Source: Syngnathus acus
Lineage: Eukaryota > Chordata > Actinopteri > Syngnathiformes > Syngnathidae
Assembly: GCF_901709675.1 (NCBI RefSeq)
Contig: NC_051087.1
Span: 607,001 to 671,000, forward strand
Direction of reading: 5' to 3'
Length of the DNA: 64,000 nt
The position numbers and the translations under genes are program-made. Position 1 is the first letter of the stretch, and each line of letters begins with the position of its first letter. Shown in pieces: positions 1 to 28,088 of the stretch. The notes beneath the pieces were generated by a model that saw nothing but the letters and a program-made list of their open reading frames with translations, was not told the origin of the DNA and did not search any database.

Positions 1-16186
<16,186 letters not shown>

Positions 16187-19100
16187 GGCAACGCCGAGGT
16201 CTGCTCGAAAAAAGACGAGAGTTTTTTTGGGGGGTTTTCAAAATTGCTCGACTATTGACTCGGGTGCAGAAATCGATGACGTGAGCGGCGGGGTCGCTCC
16301 GGCGCCATTATGGGACCAAAATGGCAAAGGGCTAAAAATACACGCGTTGGATTTCGGAAGACGAAGAGCGGTGGCGGCGGGACTGCCACGTCACTTGTTC
16401 GAAGCCACGTCGCTTTGCGCACTCCGTGTTTTAATCGGGACCGCAGCGCAAGGTCGCTTGCTTTCTTAGGCGACTAACTACTTTGCAAATGTCGTGACAT
16501 TTCATGGCCGAATGCCAAATGCCACCTTTTGATTTCAAAGTGGACACACTGAAAAGCAGTAGATGTGAAAATATCAGAAAATCGGTACAAAAAAAACCGG
16601 GATTTTTTATTGATAGTATTTTGCAAAGAAGCTGAGAAATTGAAAAATAAAAATTAATAAGAAATTTCAAAAAAATGCATCAAAAAATGTATTTGAAAAA
16701 TTAAATCAGAATTGACCTGAAAAAACTCCCAAAACAAAAATATTGATCAAAAATACAGATAAAACTGTAAACGGGACTGAAAATAAAATCGAGGCGAAGC
16801 AAATGATCACACTGCACTCGGGGACCTTTTGATTGAAGCAGGTGGTGAGAAAAATGACGAAAAGCAATCATAGCGCGTACATGACATATGAATTGATTCC
16901 CTTTGATTGAATAGCGCGTCCATTACACATGAATTGATTCCATTCTCTTTGATTGAGTTCATAGCCGCGAGTAGTCCGACACCGTGTCGTTGCGCACACT
17001 CGCTCGAATCCCAACGAAGCGTCACGCAAGCGATGACACGCCGGATGCACTTTGACCTCTCGCCATGATAAGTGAGCGTGGAATGCGGAGATCAGCGTCA
17101 ACAATGGAAATGTGGAAGTATTGGATTTGTATCACGCACTTGATTTTCCCTCTCTTTGTTGGTCGACATTTGTCTCACTTTGATTTCATCTCCTCATTTG
17201 CGTGAATAGTTTCAATTACAATCGGAGCTTGCTTGTGTTTGGCAAAGCGGCAGTCTCGTTCACACTCGCCGTGTTTGTTTTGCCGCTAATCGCCCAGCGC
17301 GGTTCGCTCTCTGACGTTTGTCGAACAACTCCCAATCAAATACGTATGAATAATTCAGCTGCAGCGCTACAAAAGTCGTCGTATGCAAATTGAGAGCATC
17401 AGCCGCGCCACTTTTTCCAGACAAAAATGGAGTGAGCGGCCCTGAAGCCAGTTCGTTCCACTGAGCCAAATGGAATTTTAATTTTCTGCATGTGTCTCTC
17501 ATGACAAGACCCACAAAAAAGTCCGGAGGAGCCATGTCTCAAAAGACACAGGACATTTACCATTTTGATTTTAAAGTTTGACTCTGAAGCACACCTCGAC
17601 ACTTTTGCTCAAATTCAACCCCCAAATGCAGTTTCACAAGTTAGCAACGTAGAATTTGGTGGACACGTCTATCATGACTAGACCCACAAAAAAAATCAGC
17701 AAAAAGCTAGACTGTAAAATGCACAGGAAGGTTGTCTTTTTGATTGAAATTGCGTTGCTAATAAATAAATAAATAAATACATAAAAATATCAAGGCCTGA
17801 GCTTGACGAAAGAGACTTTAAAGCGGCAAAGGCATGGATTGACAAACTAAGCCCTCAGCACCCAAATTTTTGCTAGCGTGTGACAAAGACGTATCGTGCA
17901 TACGCATGTCTTAACTAGGTTGCGTATATTTATACTTCGTTTCAAGCCGGGGAGTCAATGAGGTGATTTGTTGCTGCGCCGCGCCGCGCTGGGCTGAGGC
18001 TACATAGACAAATGGCGCTAAGGCTAATGCTGCGCGCCGTTTATTTTTGCCAGCAATAGATCCTCACGCTCTGCTACTGTCATGCTGAGCTCCATGCTAA
18101 CCATGTGATGTATTTCAGCTCACACGCTAATGTAAGCTAACACATTAGCGCACCGTGGGCTAGGCCATGGTCTGCTAGCGTGAAGCTGCAATGCGATAGC
18201 GGACAACCATTTTGTTGAACTTTTTACGCATGTTGCCGTGTCTGTTGTGTGGCTTTGATGTATTTTTACTCTTAAGTGTGTGACAACGTGTTGTTTCCTT
18301 TCTGGGAAGTTAGCAGGGTGACATTTAGCGCAACAAAGGGTCTCGGAAGCAGAAGTATTTTTTGGCGGCTGTGGACGGCAGCAGTGGGCGGACGCGGTAG
18401 CGGGGATGAAAATAGCGCTCGCCGCAACTTGAAGCTCTGGCGGATTAACGGCGGAATCCGTGAACGAGGACCAGGCCGCCTTTCCGGATGACTTTATCTG
18501 AGAAACAGTCAAGCCTGGAGTTGCTATTGTACTGGTCTCAAAAGCAACTCGGCTGCTGTGAGATTAGAGCACATTTTAATGCAGGGGGAGAAAAAAAAAA
18601 AAAAAAAAAAAAGAGAAGCATAAAAAAAGAATTGCCATTGAGGTGGGGGGCCGCCCATGGCCGTGAGTGGACACTAAGTGCGGCCCTGCTGTGTCCATGA
18701 AAGAGCACAAAAGATGTACCGGCCTGGTGAAGATCACGTCATGCAATCAATGCTCTTCTTTTGCATGCACCTTCCTCCTCCTCCTCCTCATCATTCATTC
18801 AGCGGTGTTCAGCGACTTCAACTGAGTTCAAAAGCAAAAGCACATATCCCATTTTTTGTGTGTGAATTGACTCCTATGGCGCTTTCTTCCTCCGTTTTCT
18901 GGTTTAACCTAATCATTTCATCCGTCATCTTTCAATTCTGAGTGGTAATGTCTTTTCTGGATCGAGTTGAAAAGAATTCATTGAGTTGATAAATACACGT
19001 GTGATTTTGTGATGTTCCATAACCTGGCCAAGGAGCATCATGTAGATATATGAAATACAAGTGGGCCAAGAATAGACCCCTGTGGGACCCCATGTGATCT

Positions 19101-22100
19101 TTGTTCGTTCAGACTCCTATGTACTGATAAATCTTATTCCTAGGATGCAATTACGGCAGGCAGCTTGTTAAAAAAAAAAAGAAGTGCCACAGCGAATCGA
19201 TGACTTGCTCCAGATTCTCCACAGCTGCACGGCGCTCGTGTTCATGTGCTACTTGGAATCATCTACACTACAAACATAAGCATTGTTCTTTTCGTGACTT
19301 TTTTTTTTTCTTCTTCTTTCCACCGCAGCTATTTTGACACAGTAACACGGTAACTGGAGTGACACATAAAAATGGCTTAATTAGGGTTCCGTTCCATTAA
19401 GCTTTAAGAGGGTCTGCTAAAGCTAGCACGCTAAATAGGTGACACTCATAAAAGGCCATTTGCAGTGCTTTGGCTTTTTTTTTTTTTTTTTTTCGGAATC
19501 CCCTCAAGGAAGGAAATCCAACGAAGACGGCATCCGTGATTGTGATTCCACCCGATGATGCCTCGGCTGTTTACGACCAGCGTAGTTTTGTTTACGAGCA
19601 GCGAGCTATGCGGCGGCTTCAGTGTAGCCCGGTGGTTGTTTTTCAAACTGTATACAAGCGCTCCACAAATACCTACTGCCAGAACAATGAGCCCAAGCAT
19701 AAGTCCACCCCCAGAAAGCTAACCCCGCTTGAACGCAAAGCACAGACCTGACGACAACCACCTAGCCCCTACGGCTAACGCTAAACAAGCTTTCGTCTCA
19801 TATGGTATCGTATCGTACATAAATCCTAGTCTTGTCAAATACTTGAGGGTTTTTTTTGTCCTCATGTTTATTTCCCACCGCGCTGGCACACTTCCCTGTC
19901 GCTTTTCTTCCATTTCGTAGCTAATTAATCCTAGCTCGCTCTCCCGCCCGGCTTGTCGTTTCCAAGCCGCCTGGCAATACCGCCATCATTGTTTACGGCC
20001 CCGCGAGTGCATTTGTGCGTGTGCTATTGTTCGCATCGACGGGTGTTTCCCATTGTTTATGTTTACGGAGGCGTGTGATTGCGTGCTGTTAAAATATGAA
20101 TGTGTGATTCGGTCGGTGTGTGTGTGTTGGGATAGAAAAGTGTGCGCACACCTGGCTGTCAGAAACGTTTAAGGGCTGCCGGTGGCTGCGGTCGATAATT
20201 AAAAAGGAGGAAAGACGGCGGGAGCGAGGCGCCGTGAAGTTGAGCGTTACTTGCACTGGTGCCTCCTTAACACGTTTATCTTTTGGCATCATTTTGTCTG
20301 TCCGCCACCACGGGCCCGAATCCCGCCCACCTTTGCTGGAAGAAAGCGAGGCTGCTATTTTCTGCCTCGCAGTTTGCGTCTTACTTAACGTGGTTACATT
20401 AACAAGTTAGCGCCGCGGGCTCCGGGCCGGCAGGGAACGACGACCTTAGCCTCAGCTACCTCCTCATAGAATTCCAAACGAAATTGTTTCTCATGCCGAC
20501 AGTGCGGCGATCCCGCAACGTGTGAACAATTTCCCAAAAATGGAGAGACGTGTGCCAAAATAAAGCAAAAATACCAGCGCCTAGTTTGAGCTTCGTTGCT
20601 GTGGCTAGGCCGGCCGGACACCCCAACAAAGCCGCAGTCATTATTGGTCATCTTATTTCCACAAAGTGCCCCCCCCCCCCCCGACTGATGTGATTCTCAG
20701 AACGGCGAGCGAGCGGTCGCGATTGAGCGGCGCCCTCAGACGTGCCGCCGCAAAACATCCAGCGGCGGGTAAAGCGCTGAATTGAGAGCGGCGGATATTG
20801 GAGCCATTCGTCTTTGAGTGCCGCTGCTCGCATGGCGAGTCAAACCCAGATGCTCTGGAGACACAAAACGAGGAAAACTTTCCCATTTTAGCACGGCAGG
20901 CTACGACGCTCGAGGAAGCAGCAGGCGGCGCAAGGTTATTCTTGTTGGGATCACAAAACAAAACAATTGTTTGCAATTTTTGTTGTTAGCATCAGCGCTA
21001 GTGCTACCGCTAAGAGCAGCATGGCTAACTCATACAAAACGATCGAATGATCAAAATGTAATTTGTGCCTTTTCTAAAATTGAATTCAGGCCTACATTGC
21101 CAAACTCTTACCCCAAAGAGATGGGAAAGAAAAACAAACAAATTGATTCTTTAAGAAAGTTGAGGCGGGAGAAGACGCATTAGCAATCTTCAGGCTAATC
21201 GACTCCATTGGGTCATTTGCGCTAAAGTGAAGCATTTAGGCCAGGAACTAAAAGCGTGGCGCAATTGCGGCAGAGCTGAGTGGCGGCGGCGGCAACCAAT
21301 TGGACGGCAAATTGGAAGCAAAGTGGAATGAAAAGGGAGCAGGTGCGCTTGTGCTCCACTTTTTAATGACGTCTCCATCGCAACGCAAAGACAGCGGGGA
21401 GATTTGGGCTAACGTTGAACATGGCTTCCTCCGAAAATCATCCTGATTTTAATTGCTTCTCAGAATGAAAATAACCAGCAATAATCATAAAATAACCAAT
21501 AATAAAAATAATAATCGACCACATCGTTTTGACTTTGCAACATTCAGCGGAACCGAAACATCTCTCTGCCAAAACTCATGGAGAGACAGCAAAAAGCACA
21601 AATGCAGAGTCAGCACTTTGGCGCTCGCTGAAAACGGGATGAATGAACGCACGTTGGCGGCTGCGAGTGATCCGTCTGGGCGGCGGCGCCCCGCTCGCCG
21701 CCGCCTCGGCTTCCATCTGCTCGCCGCCATCTATCGTTTAGCCGTTTGCTCAAGCTGTGCCGCAAACGAAGACAAGACGCTTCGCTGGCTTCTCAGATGC
21801 TCTGCTTGGCGGGAGGTAACGAGTTCCGCCTTGAAAAGAAAACGATATAATGAAGAGGAGAGCGGCGCCTCGGCTTTTCGAGGGCAAAACCGACTGATGC
21901 CAATTTATTGTTGTAAATATTAATTGCAGAAAACTTCGATAGGTGAGCTCGGTCCGTTGCAAAGCAAAACAGGACATCAACTGTCTCCATTTGTATCCCA
22001 ACAAAACAGGGTCTGCGTCTGCAGTTAAGTAAGTATGCTATTTGCGGAAATACGGTGGCTTTTGACATTTATAGAAAGAGATGGTTGGTGCGCGTGCCTG

Positions 22101-24161
22101 CCTGCCATCACCAGGAGGCAGTCAAGAGCGGCGTTCGGGGTCAGGAAGGGACGCCCTGAGTTACGAGGCCGTATGGATGGAGGCGAGGTGCGCCATGATT
22201 GAGGGTCGCTCGGGGGCACCAAGCAGTAGGAAACAACATCAGGTGACGGGATGGAGTTGGGTTTGGCCAATCGGGTTTGGGATTGGGAGGTGACTGGTTG
22301 CTCGAGGTTCAGATTTACGTTTGAAGACTCGAGTCTTGCAATTGCTTTTTCTTGAGCTTTTGTCAGCTTTTATCAAACGTGTGTTTTTCAATTTTTCATT
22401 TTTTTGGGGAGGATTATGGGCTTGGCAGTTTTTGATGGAACATGTATATTGGAGATTCAGCAGCATATTTGGAAAGACAAAAAAAAATTGCTTTCTGACC
22501 CCACTCAGTGTATTTTAACGGGAACCACGAATGTCACGGTCTATCTCTCGCATACGTTGTGTAGTTTTAGGTTGTAATGCCACCATTCACCTCTAGATGG
22601 CAGACATGGCTTAGTTACTGGCGCCTCAATAATCTCGTACAAGTTGATTTAAGTAAAAAAAGTCTTTGCACTGAATGTTGCTTTGCTGTTACAAACACAA
22701 ATAATATTTCAATTTTTGGTCATACATCTGGTTAGAAATTGTGCCCCCGGCTCCCATTTAAATTGTCCATCCTGGGATGAATTGTAAATATTGATCAATT
22801 TGAAGCTTCCACCTTCAGCGGTGAGACAAACCGCGGTGACATCTCCCCTCCGAAAATCAATTGCGCTCTTGCTGCGCGATGCGAAGCCGCCATCATCCCC
22901 GAAGGGATGGCAAGCGTGTCGCGCGAGCGGAGCGCGCCGCCGTTGCTCGCTGATGCAGCTCTATCGACTTGCCCTTTCATTCCATTGTCGAGTTTCAATA
23001 TTTACTACCTGCACGTGAAGAGCCACAAGAATGTAGTGAGCACTTGTGATGGACGCTTAGTCAACTGTTACACGTTGGATTTGGCGCCATCTGTCGGCAG
23101 CAAGCGTGATTATAATTTAGGGCTTTTGTGAATTCAAAAAAAAAAAATACACTGATCATTCATTTTGTTCCGGGAGTAGAAAGTAAATGTTTCAGAAAAG
23201 TCTGGATTTTGTAGGCACGTTTTTATATTGAGATGTATTTGGAGAGGTTCTGAAAAAAATGTCACAACCTTGGAAAAATCTTTTTCATTTTTCTAGAGTT
23301 GGCACCATTTTTCTTCAGAAAGGCAATACCTTGCATAAATGAAGTCACATTTTCTAGGTTTAAAATCTGTTGGGGGGTTTTCAAAGTCAAATTTTATTTT
23401 GTGATGAGAACAAATGACTTTGGGGATGAAAAAAAATCTAATTTTGTATCTTAAAAGAACATTTTTAGACTATAAATGTCTGTTAACGTTGCTTAAGAAA
23501 TCTTCAAAAACAAAGTTCCTTTTTTGAGGGAAGGGGAGGGGGGTGAATTCTGACAAAACGTATTTTCCAGTCATGACATCATCCTACAATATGATACGGA
23601 CAAACTAATGAGATTTCTGGAATGCCGTCGGCGAGCCCTTTAAGTGGACATGTGACATGATATAGTTTACTAGCATGCCATTTTCAACCTTGTCCTAGAA
23701 GATCCTCTTCAAATCAAATGTAATCACCAGAAAAATGCAAACAACTTGAGTGTCTTCATACTGACTACATGTCCACATGAGGGATTTTAAAATTTTTCAC
23801 AATGCATGCCGTGACCTTCAACTTTCAACTAATCCTGACATGCATAACCTCTGAAACCCCCCAAAACAACTTCGGCCACCTCCGTTCTCATTCCGCTCAA
23901 AAAAAGCAACCTAAACATCAACTGTGGCCATCCAAACTCCAAATTGAGATTTTTTTTTTTCCAAGTGTTCCTAAAGAAGTGACCTCATGTGAGCGCGGCT
24001 TGAGCCGAAAGAGCGCCCCCTGTCGCCACCTAAATCACTCAGCGAGGCGTCATTTGATTGACCGGCACACGCGCATGCACATCCAAAGTGGTCCCGATCC
24101 AGATGACGTGAGCAAAAAGCAGCAAAGAACGTTGATGAATAGGACATAAGCTGTTGCTTAC

Positions 24162-24730
24162 CTTCTCCTTCGACATGAAAGCTCCACAATCGTGCTGCAA
24201 AAAAACACAACAGCACTCGGAAGAAGAAATCCTGCTAATCCGGAATGAGGGGGAGAAAAAGATCCGGATTCACTCTGGAAGTCCGGATCGGTTGTGGTGC
24301 CAATCCAAAACGGGTTCTCCTGTCAGGTATTCCATGCGCACGAGCGTCCCAACACTCCCGCTTGCTTGGTATCCTGTTGCACGTGCCGCACACTTTTCTT
24401 TGCACGTCTGACTGCGCGTGCGTGCGTCCGCAACGGGGCTTTGCTCGTCTTCTTCAGCGGCGAGTCGCCGTGGCCGCGAACAGCGGGAGCGGGGAGTGTC
24501 TCCTCCTCCTCGTCGCCCCCCCCTCTCTCACCTCGCGATCCGCGTGCGCTCGGCAGCGTCATCGGCGGAGCCGCAGGTTCGAGTTGGCCGCAGATGCATC
24601 CCCCCCCGTCCGTCCGTCCGTCCTCCCCCTCCCACCTTCTCCTTCTGGCTTCCAAACTGTGGGAATTCCTCAAGTGATGCGCGATTGAAGCTCCTCCGCC
24701 TCGCCTCCGCCGTGCACACAAATGTCAAAT
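24162..24730 (-). promoter_or_regulatory. cacna1i: candidate upstream cacna1i promoter and 5' UTR exon
   Basis: A GC- and CpG-rich block, in contrast to its AT-rich surroundings. On the minus strand it ends in a good donor, GGAGAAG|GTAAGC (24162/24161). The next minus-strand acceptor before the cacna1i ATG (CGAGCAG|ACC at about 16200) could pair with it. Together they suggest a non-coding first exon about 8 kb upstream of the coding start. The exon's 5' edge is not defined; this is inference only. Confidence 0.35.
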
Positions 24731-25835
24731 AAAAGCAGGAAATGAGGCGTTTATCACAAGATCGCAGAAAAGATTTGAAAGAGTCGGTCGGGCACATTCA
24801 TGATCACAAACATGACAACCGCAATTTTGACACCAACAAAAATCAAATCAAAACATTTGGGTCAAATCGAAAAGAAAAGATACATATGTTCAGCCTAAAG
24901 TCTTTTTTAAGGGTTCTTAAAAGATGCAATCACCAAAGGTTCGCATTTAAAGTTCACAAAGAAGTGAGGAAGGGCAAGATGGACGCTTGGACGGAGGTCC
25001 ATGGTGTCACAGCGAGCGGCAGTGTTCTAGCTATTGGGTCCACACCGTTTTGGGTCAGTTTGCCCTAACATTGGATTAAGAACACACAATTCAAATAGCA
25101 GGTGGCTGAGGAATGCCCCGCCCACATGTGGGTTGGAAAAGCCCCGTCCACTTGCTAAAGGACTGCTAAGCGGGCTGATCACCGAGCATCGATCCAAATG
25201 TCAGCTACGCCGCAGCAGCTACGCCGCAGCAGCTACGCCGCAGCTAGCCGGCGGGAAAGCGGCATCACGTCCTAGCGTTGGTGCTGCTTTCCAAACGGCA
25301 ATAAATCGGCTTCCAAATAAGTGTTGTTTTTGGAAAAATGCTAATTGGTGCAGTTTTGGGCTGCGGCTGGCATGCGGCCTACACTACAATGGAAGCCGAA
25401 GGAGGTCCTTTGCATTCAATTCCTTCCTTTCATTACTTTTACGGCGCCGCGCTTTCTTCGGGCGGAAGCGTCCGTTCGATATTTCAACGCCATAGTTTTG
25501 TCATTTCATTTCACAGCCGTCGACCAACGGCCACGTTTACGGCGTCTTCTCACTTAAATCAAAAGCTTGTGTTGCAAGGCACGTTTGGGCGGCTCCTCCC
25601 AACCCATCCTCCCTCCCTCCCTCCCAGCCAGCAAGTCAACACTCAGCCCACGGTTACCATCTCCTGCTGCTCCTCTTGGGTTTTTTGTTTTCTTTTTCCA
25701 CCTCCTTCAAAGAAACTTTGAAGCCTTTTTGTGCCACAAAGATGACACAAACAAACACTAAGGAGGTTTGGCATTGGTTTGCAATCAATGCTCAATTAAC
25801 CGTGATGGTGTGAGAGGAAGGAAGTTGAAATACAG

Positions 25836-25985
25836 CAAGTCCATCCGTCCATCCATCCATCTTTTTTATAACGTAAATTTTGCTCAAGGTGAGAGGTAAG
25901 CTGGAGTCCATCCCGGATGGATGACTCAGGGCCAAGACCGAGCTCCTCTGAATCAACCTCCACGTGGGCACTTTTGTCCACGTCA
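25836..25985. mobile_element. degenerate fish interspersed repeat with (CATC)n end
   Basis: Starts with CCATCCATCCATC and carries GCTGGAGTCCATCCC downstream. This resembles the common fish repeat whose tail is (ATGG)n and whose body includes GCTGGAGYCTATCCC. It is a diverged copy, opposite in orientation to the one at 43441-43556. Confidence 0.4.
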
Positions 25986-26113
25986 GTCTTTGACAAAGGT
26001 GTTCTCGTCGTTTATGTAAATATATTGAAGCGGACGAGTGTCGAAAAAGTCAACCTACACAAATGTGGGACGTCGGGGCCCTTTTAAGGTGCAAACTCAA
26101 ACCCTATTCGCTT

Positions 26114-26194
26114 CCTTCCTTCCTTCCTTCCTTCCTTCCTTCCTTCCTTCCTTCCTTCCTTCCTTCCTTCCTTCCTTCCTTCCTTCCTTCCTTC
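26114..26194. repeat. (TTCC)n microsatellite
   Basis: About 20 perfect TTCC units. They read as Leu-Pro-Ser-Phe repeats on the plus strand and Lys-Glu-Gly-Arg repeats on the minus strand. Confidence 0.97.
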
Positions 26195-27617
26195 CAGAAG
26201 CTCATTTGGGTCTTGGACACCGATAATGGAGTCAAGGCGACCGACCCCTGTTTAATTTGCTGTTTGTCACCGTCACCACCACCGTCACCACCACCACGCA
26301 GAGGCTCCGAATGGCTGCGAGCGTGCGAGGAGGCTAATGACACGCTCTTGCATAAATAGCAGCCACGCACGCACGCACACGTAAGTCTGAGGGCATAATG
26401 AGGTGGTCGCTCCTATCCATCCCCGACCCGAGTCAATTAAAGCATGTTTACGCTCGTCGGGTTTAGAGGGCGAGCGAGGCAAACAAACCATTTTGGTGGA
26501 TTTATGTTCAGCGCGCACAACACAATCAGATACAGTGCAAGGATTTGAGCAAATGGTCCGCCTTTGTCACTCAGTTATCCATCCATCCAAAAATATAAAT
26601 AGTTGCTGTAGTCCTTCATATTTTTCTGCTATCTTACTGTCCATAAAAACAAAAGTCAACATCGGAATAAACGGTTTAAAAATGCAGTGTGTCCAATGTA
26701 TTTTTCTGCTCCCCTCATCTCAGAGAGAAACTCCTATTTGCAATTTGTACACATAAGTACTATAAATATAACATTGATAACCGAGTGAGTGCCTGGTCGT
26801 AAACTTGAAAAGTTGCGTTCTATTTTCTTGTATTTTGCTGCCGTCTGGTGGCGCACAGAGTCATTACAGCATGGTGGCGTTTTAGGATCAATTGAATGGA
26901 GCACGGTCTACGTATATTTGAAATAACCATAAAATAAATAAAATGATAAAAAAGAAACGGGGGAGGCAATGATTACATAATAAGACTAATGACTTGGAGA
27001 CGTTAAGCAGCATATCACGCATGACAGCAACACCACTGGAGCTATTAGCTAACCACAAATGATGCTGGAACAATGAAGTCCAACTCGTTGGCATAACGTA
27101 AACACATTCAAGACACTTATAGATAGGACATTTTGAAAAAGCCATTAAAGGAACACGTTTGGTTTCAATGCATCCATTTCCACGAAAGCATGTGACGTTT
27201 GTCACGCCCTTCCCGTTTAAATGTGAACTTTGCTCAGTTTTCATAATGTGCTGCACATCAATAATAATAAAAAGTACACGACGTCAACAAAAACCAAAAG
27301 TGGTGCGTTCGGGTGCCGCTTGGAAATGTGTCAAATTGGGCTTTCCTTGAGACCGAGTAGCAACGTGGATATGTTGAATGCTGAGAACGTGAGGAACTAA
27401 CACGTGCTGTTTGTTTGAAAACTTTCTTTACGACGTGTTCATTAGGATAGTCTAAATTCCGCTTGCCAGCGAAGGCAGCACACCCGGCCGCGCCCCTTTT
27501 CCACTCCCCCGGCCTCAGGTAACTTTGTGCGCTCGGGCTCTCTTCCTACTGCGCGTCGATTCGAACCGGCCGGCCGCAACTCTCCTTCGGGCCAAGCGCA
27601 CGGAACGGACAGCAGCC

Positions 27618-28088
27618 ATGGCCGAGTCCCAGCTCGTGTGCATGGAGGACGGCCGAATCGGCGTCCAGGTGGCCGAGACGCGGCCGGAGTTCTACTACAG
27701 CGAGGAGCAGCGCGCCGCCGTCGAGGAGCTGCTCAAGAACGGCGACGGCGCGTTCAAAATGCGCCTCAAGGACGACAACATGAAAGATTTTTTATCCGCC
27801 AGGGAGGTGAAACTGCTCACCAATAACTTTAAACACTACGACGCGGCCGGGGAGGGGGAGCGGGAGCGGGAGGCGGGCGCGCGCTCGTCTCCGTCCTCGG
27901 ACTCCGGGGTCCACTCCACCTACTGGCCGCAGATGTCCGACACCGAGGTGCCGCCGCTGGACATTGGCTGGCCCAGCGGGGGCTTCTTCAAGGGGGTGAC
28001 CCGGGTGGCGATCCACACGCACCCTCCCAAGGACAACGGACCGCATATCAAGGAGGTGGTGCGCAGGCTCATCCAGGGGGCCAGCAAG
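27618..28088 (+). CDS. fam83f: fam83f exon 1
   Basis: Encodes residues 1-157, from MAESQLVCMEDGRIGV to EVVRRLIQGASK. Donor AAG|GTGGGT. Includes the start of DUF1669. Confidence 0.96.

Larger units (their letters stand above)
16187..27617. other. cacna1i-fam83f intergenic spacer
   Basis: No protein similarity could be recognised on either strand. The spacer holds AT-rich DNA, homopolymers and short repeats. These include a 14-bp unit repeated three times (25202-25243), (TTCC)n at 26114-26194 and (CATC)n at 25840-25860. There is one GC-rich block near 24.4-24.7 kb, described separately. The right end becomes GC-rich towards the fam83f start (about 27480-27617). Confidence 0.7.

Noticed and set aside
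24245-24797. Overlapping 100-150 aa ORFs on both strands
   Set aside because: GC-rich sequence with no recognisable protein; better explained as promoter or 5' UTR DNA.
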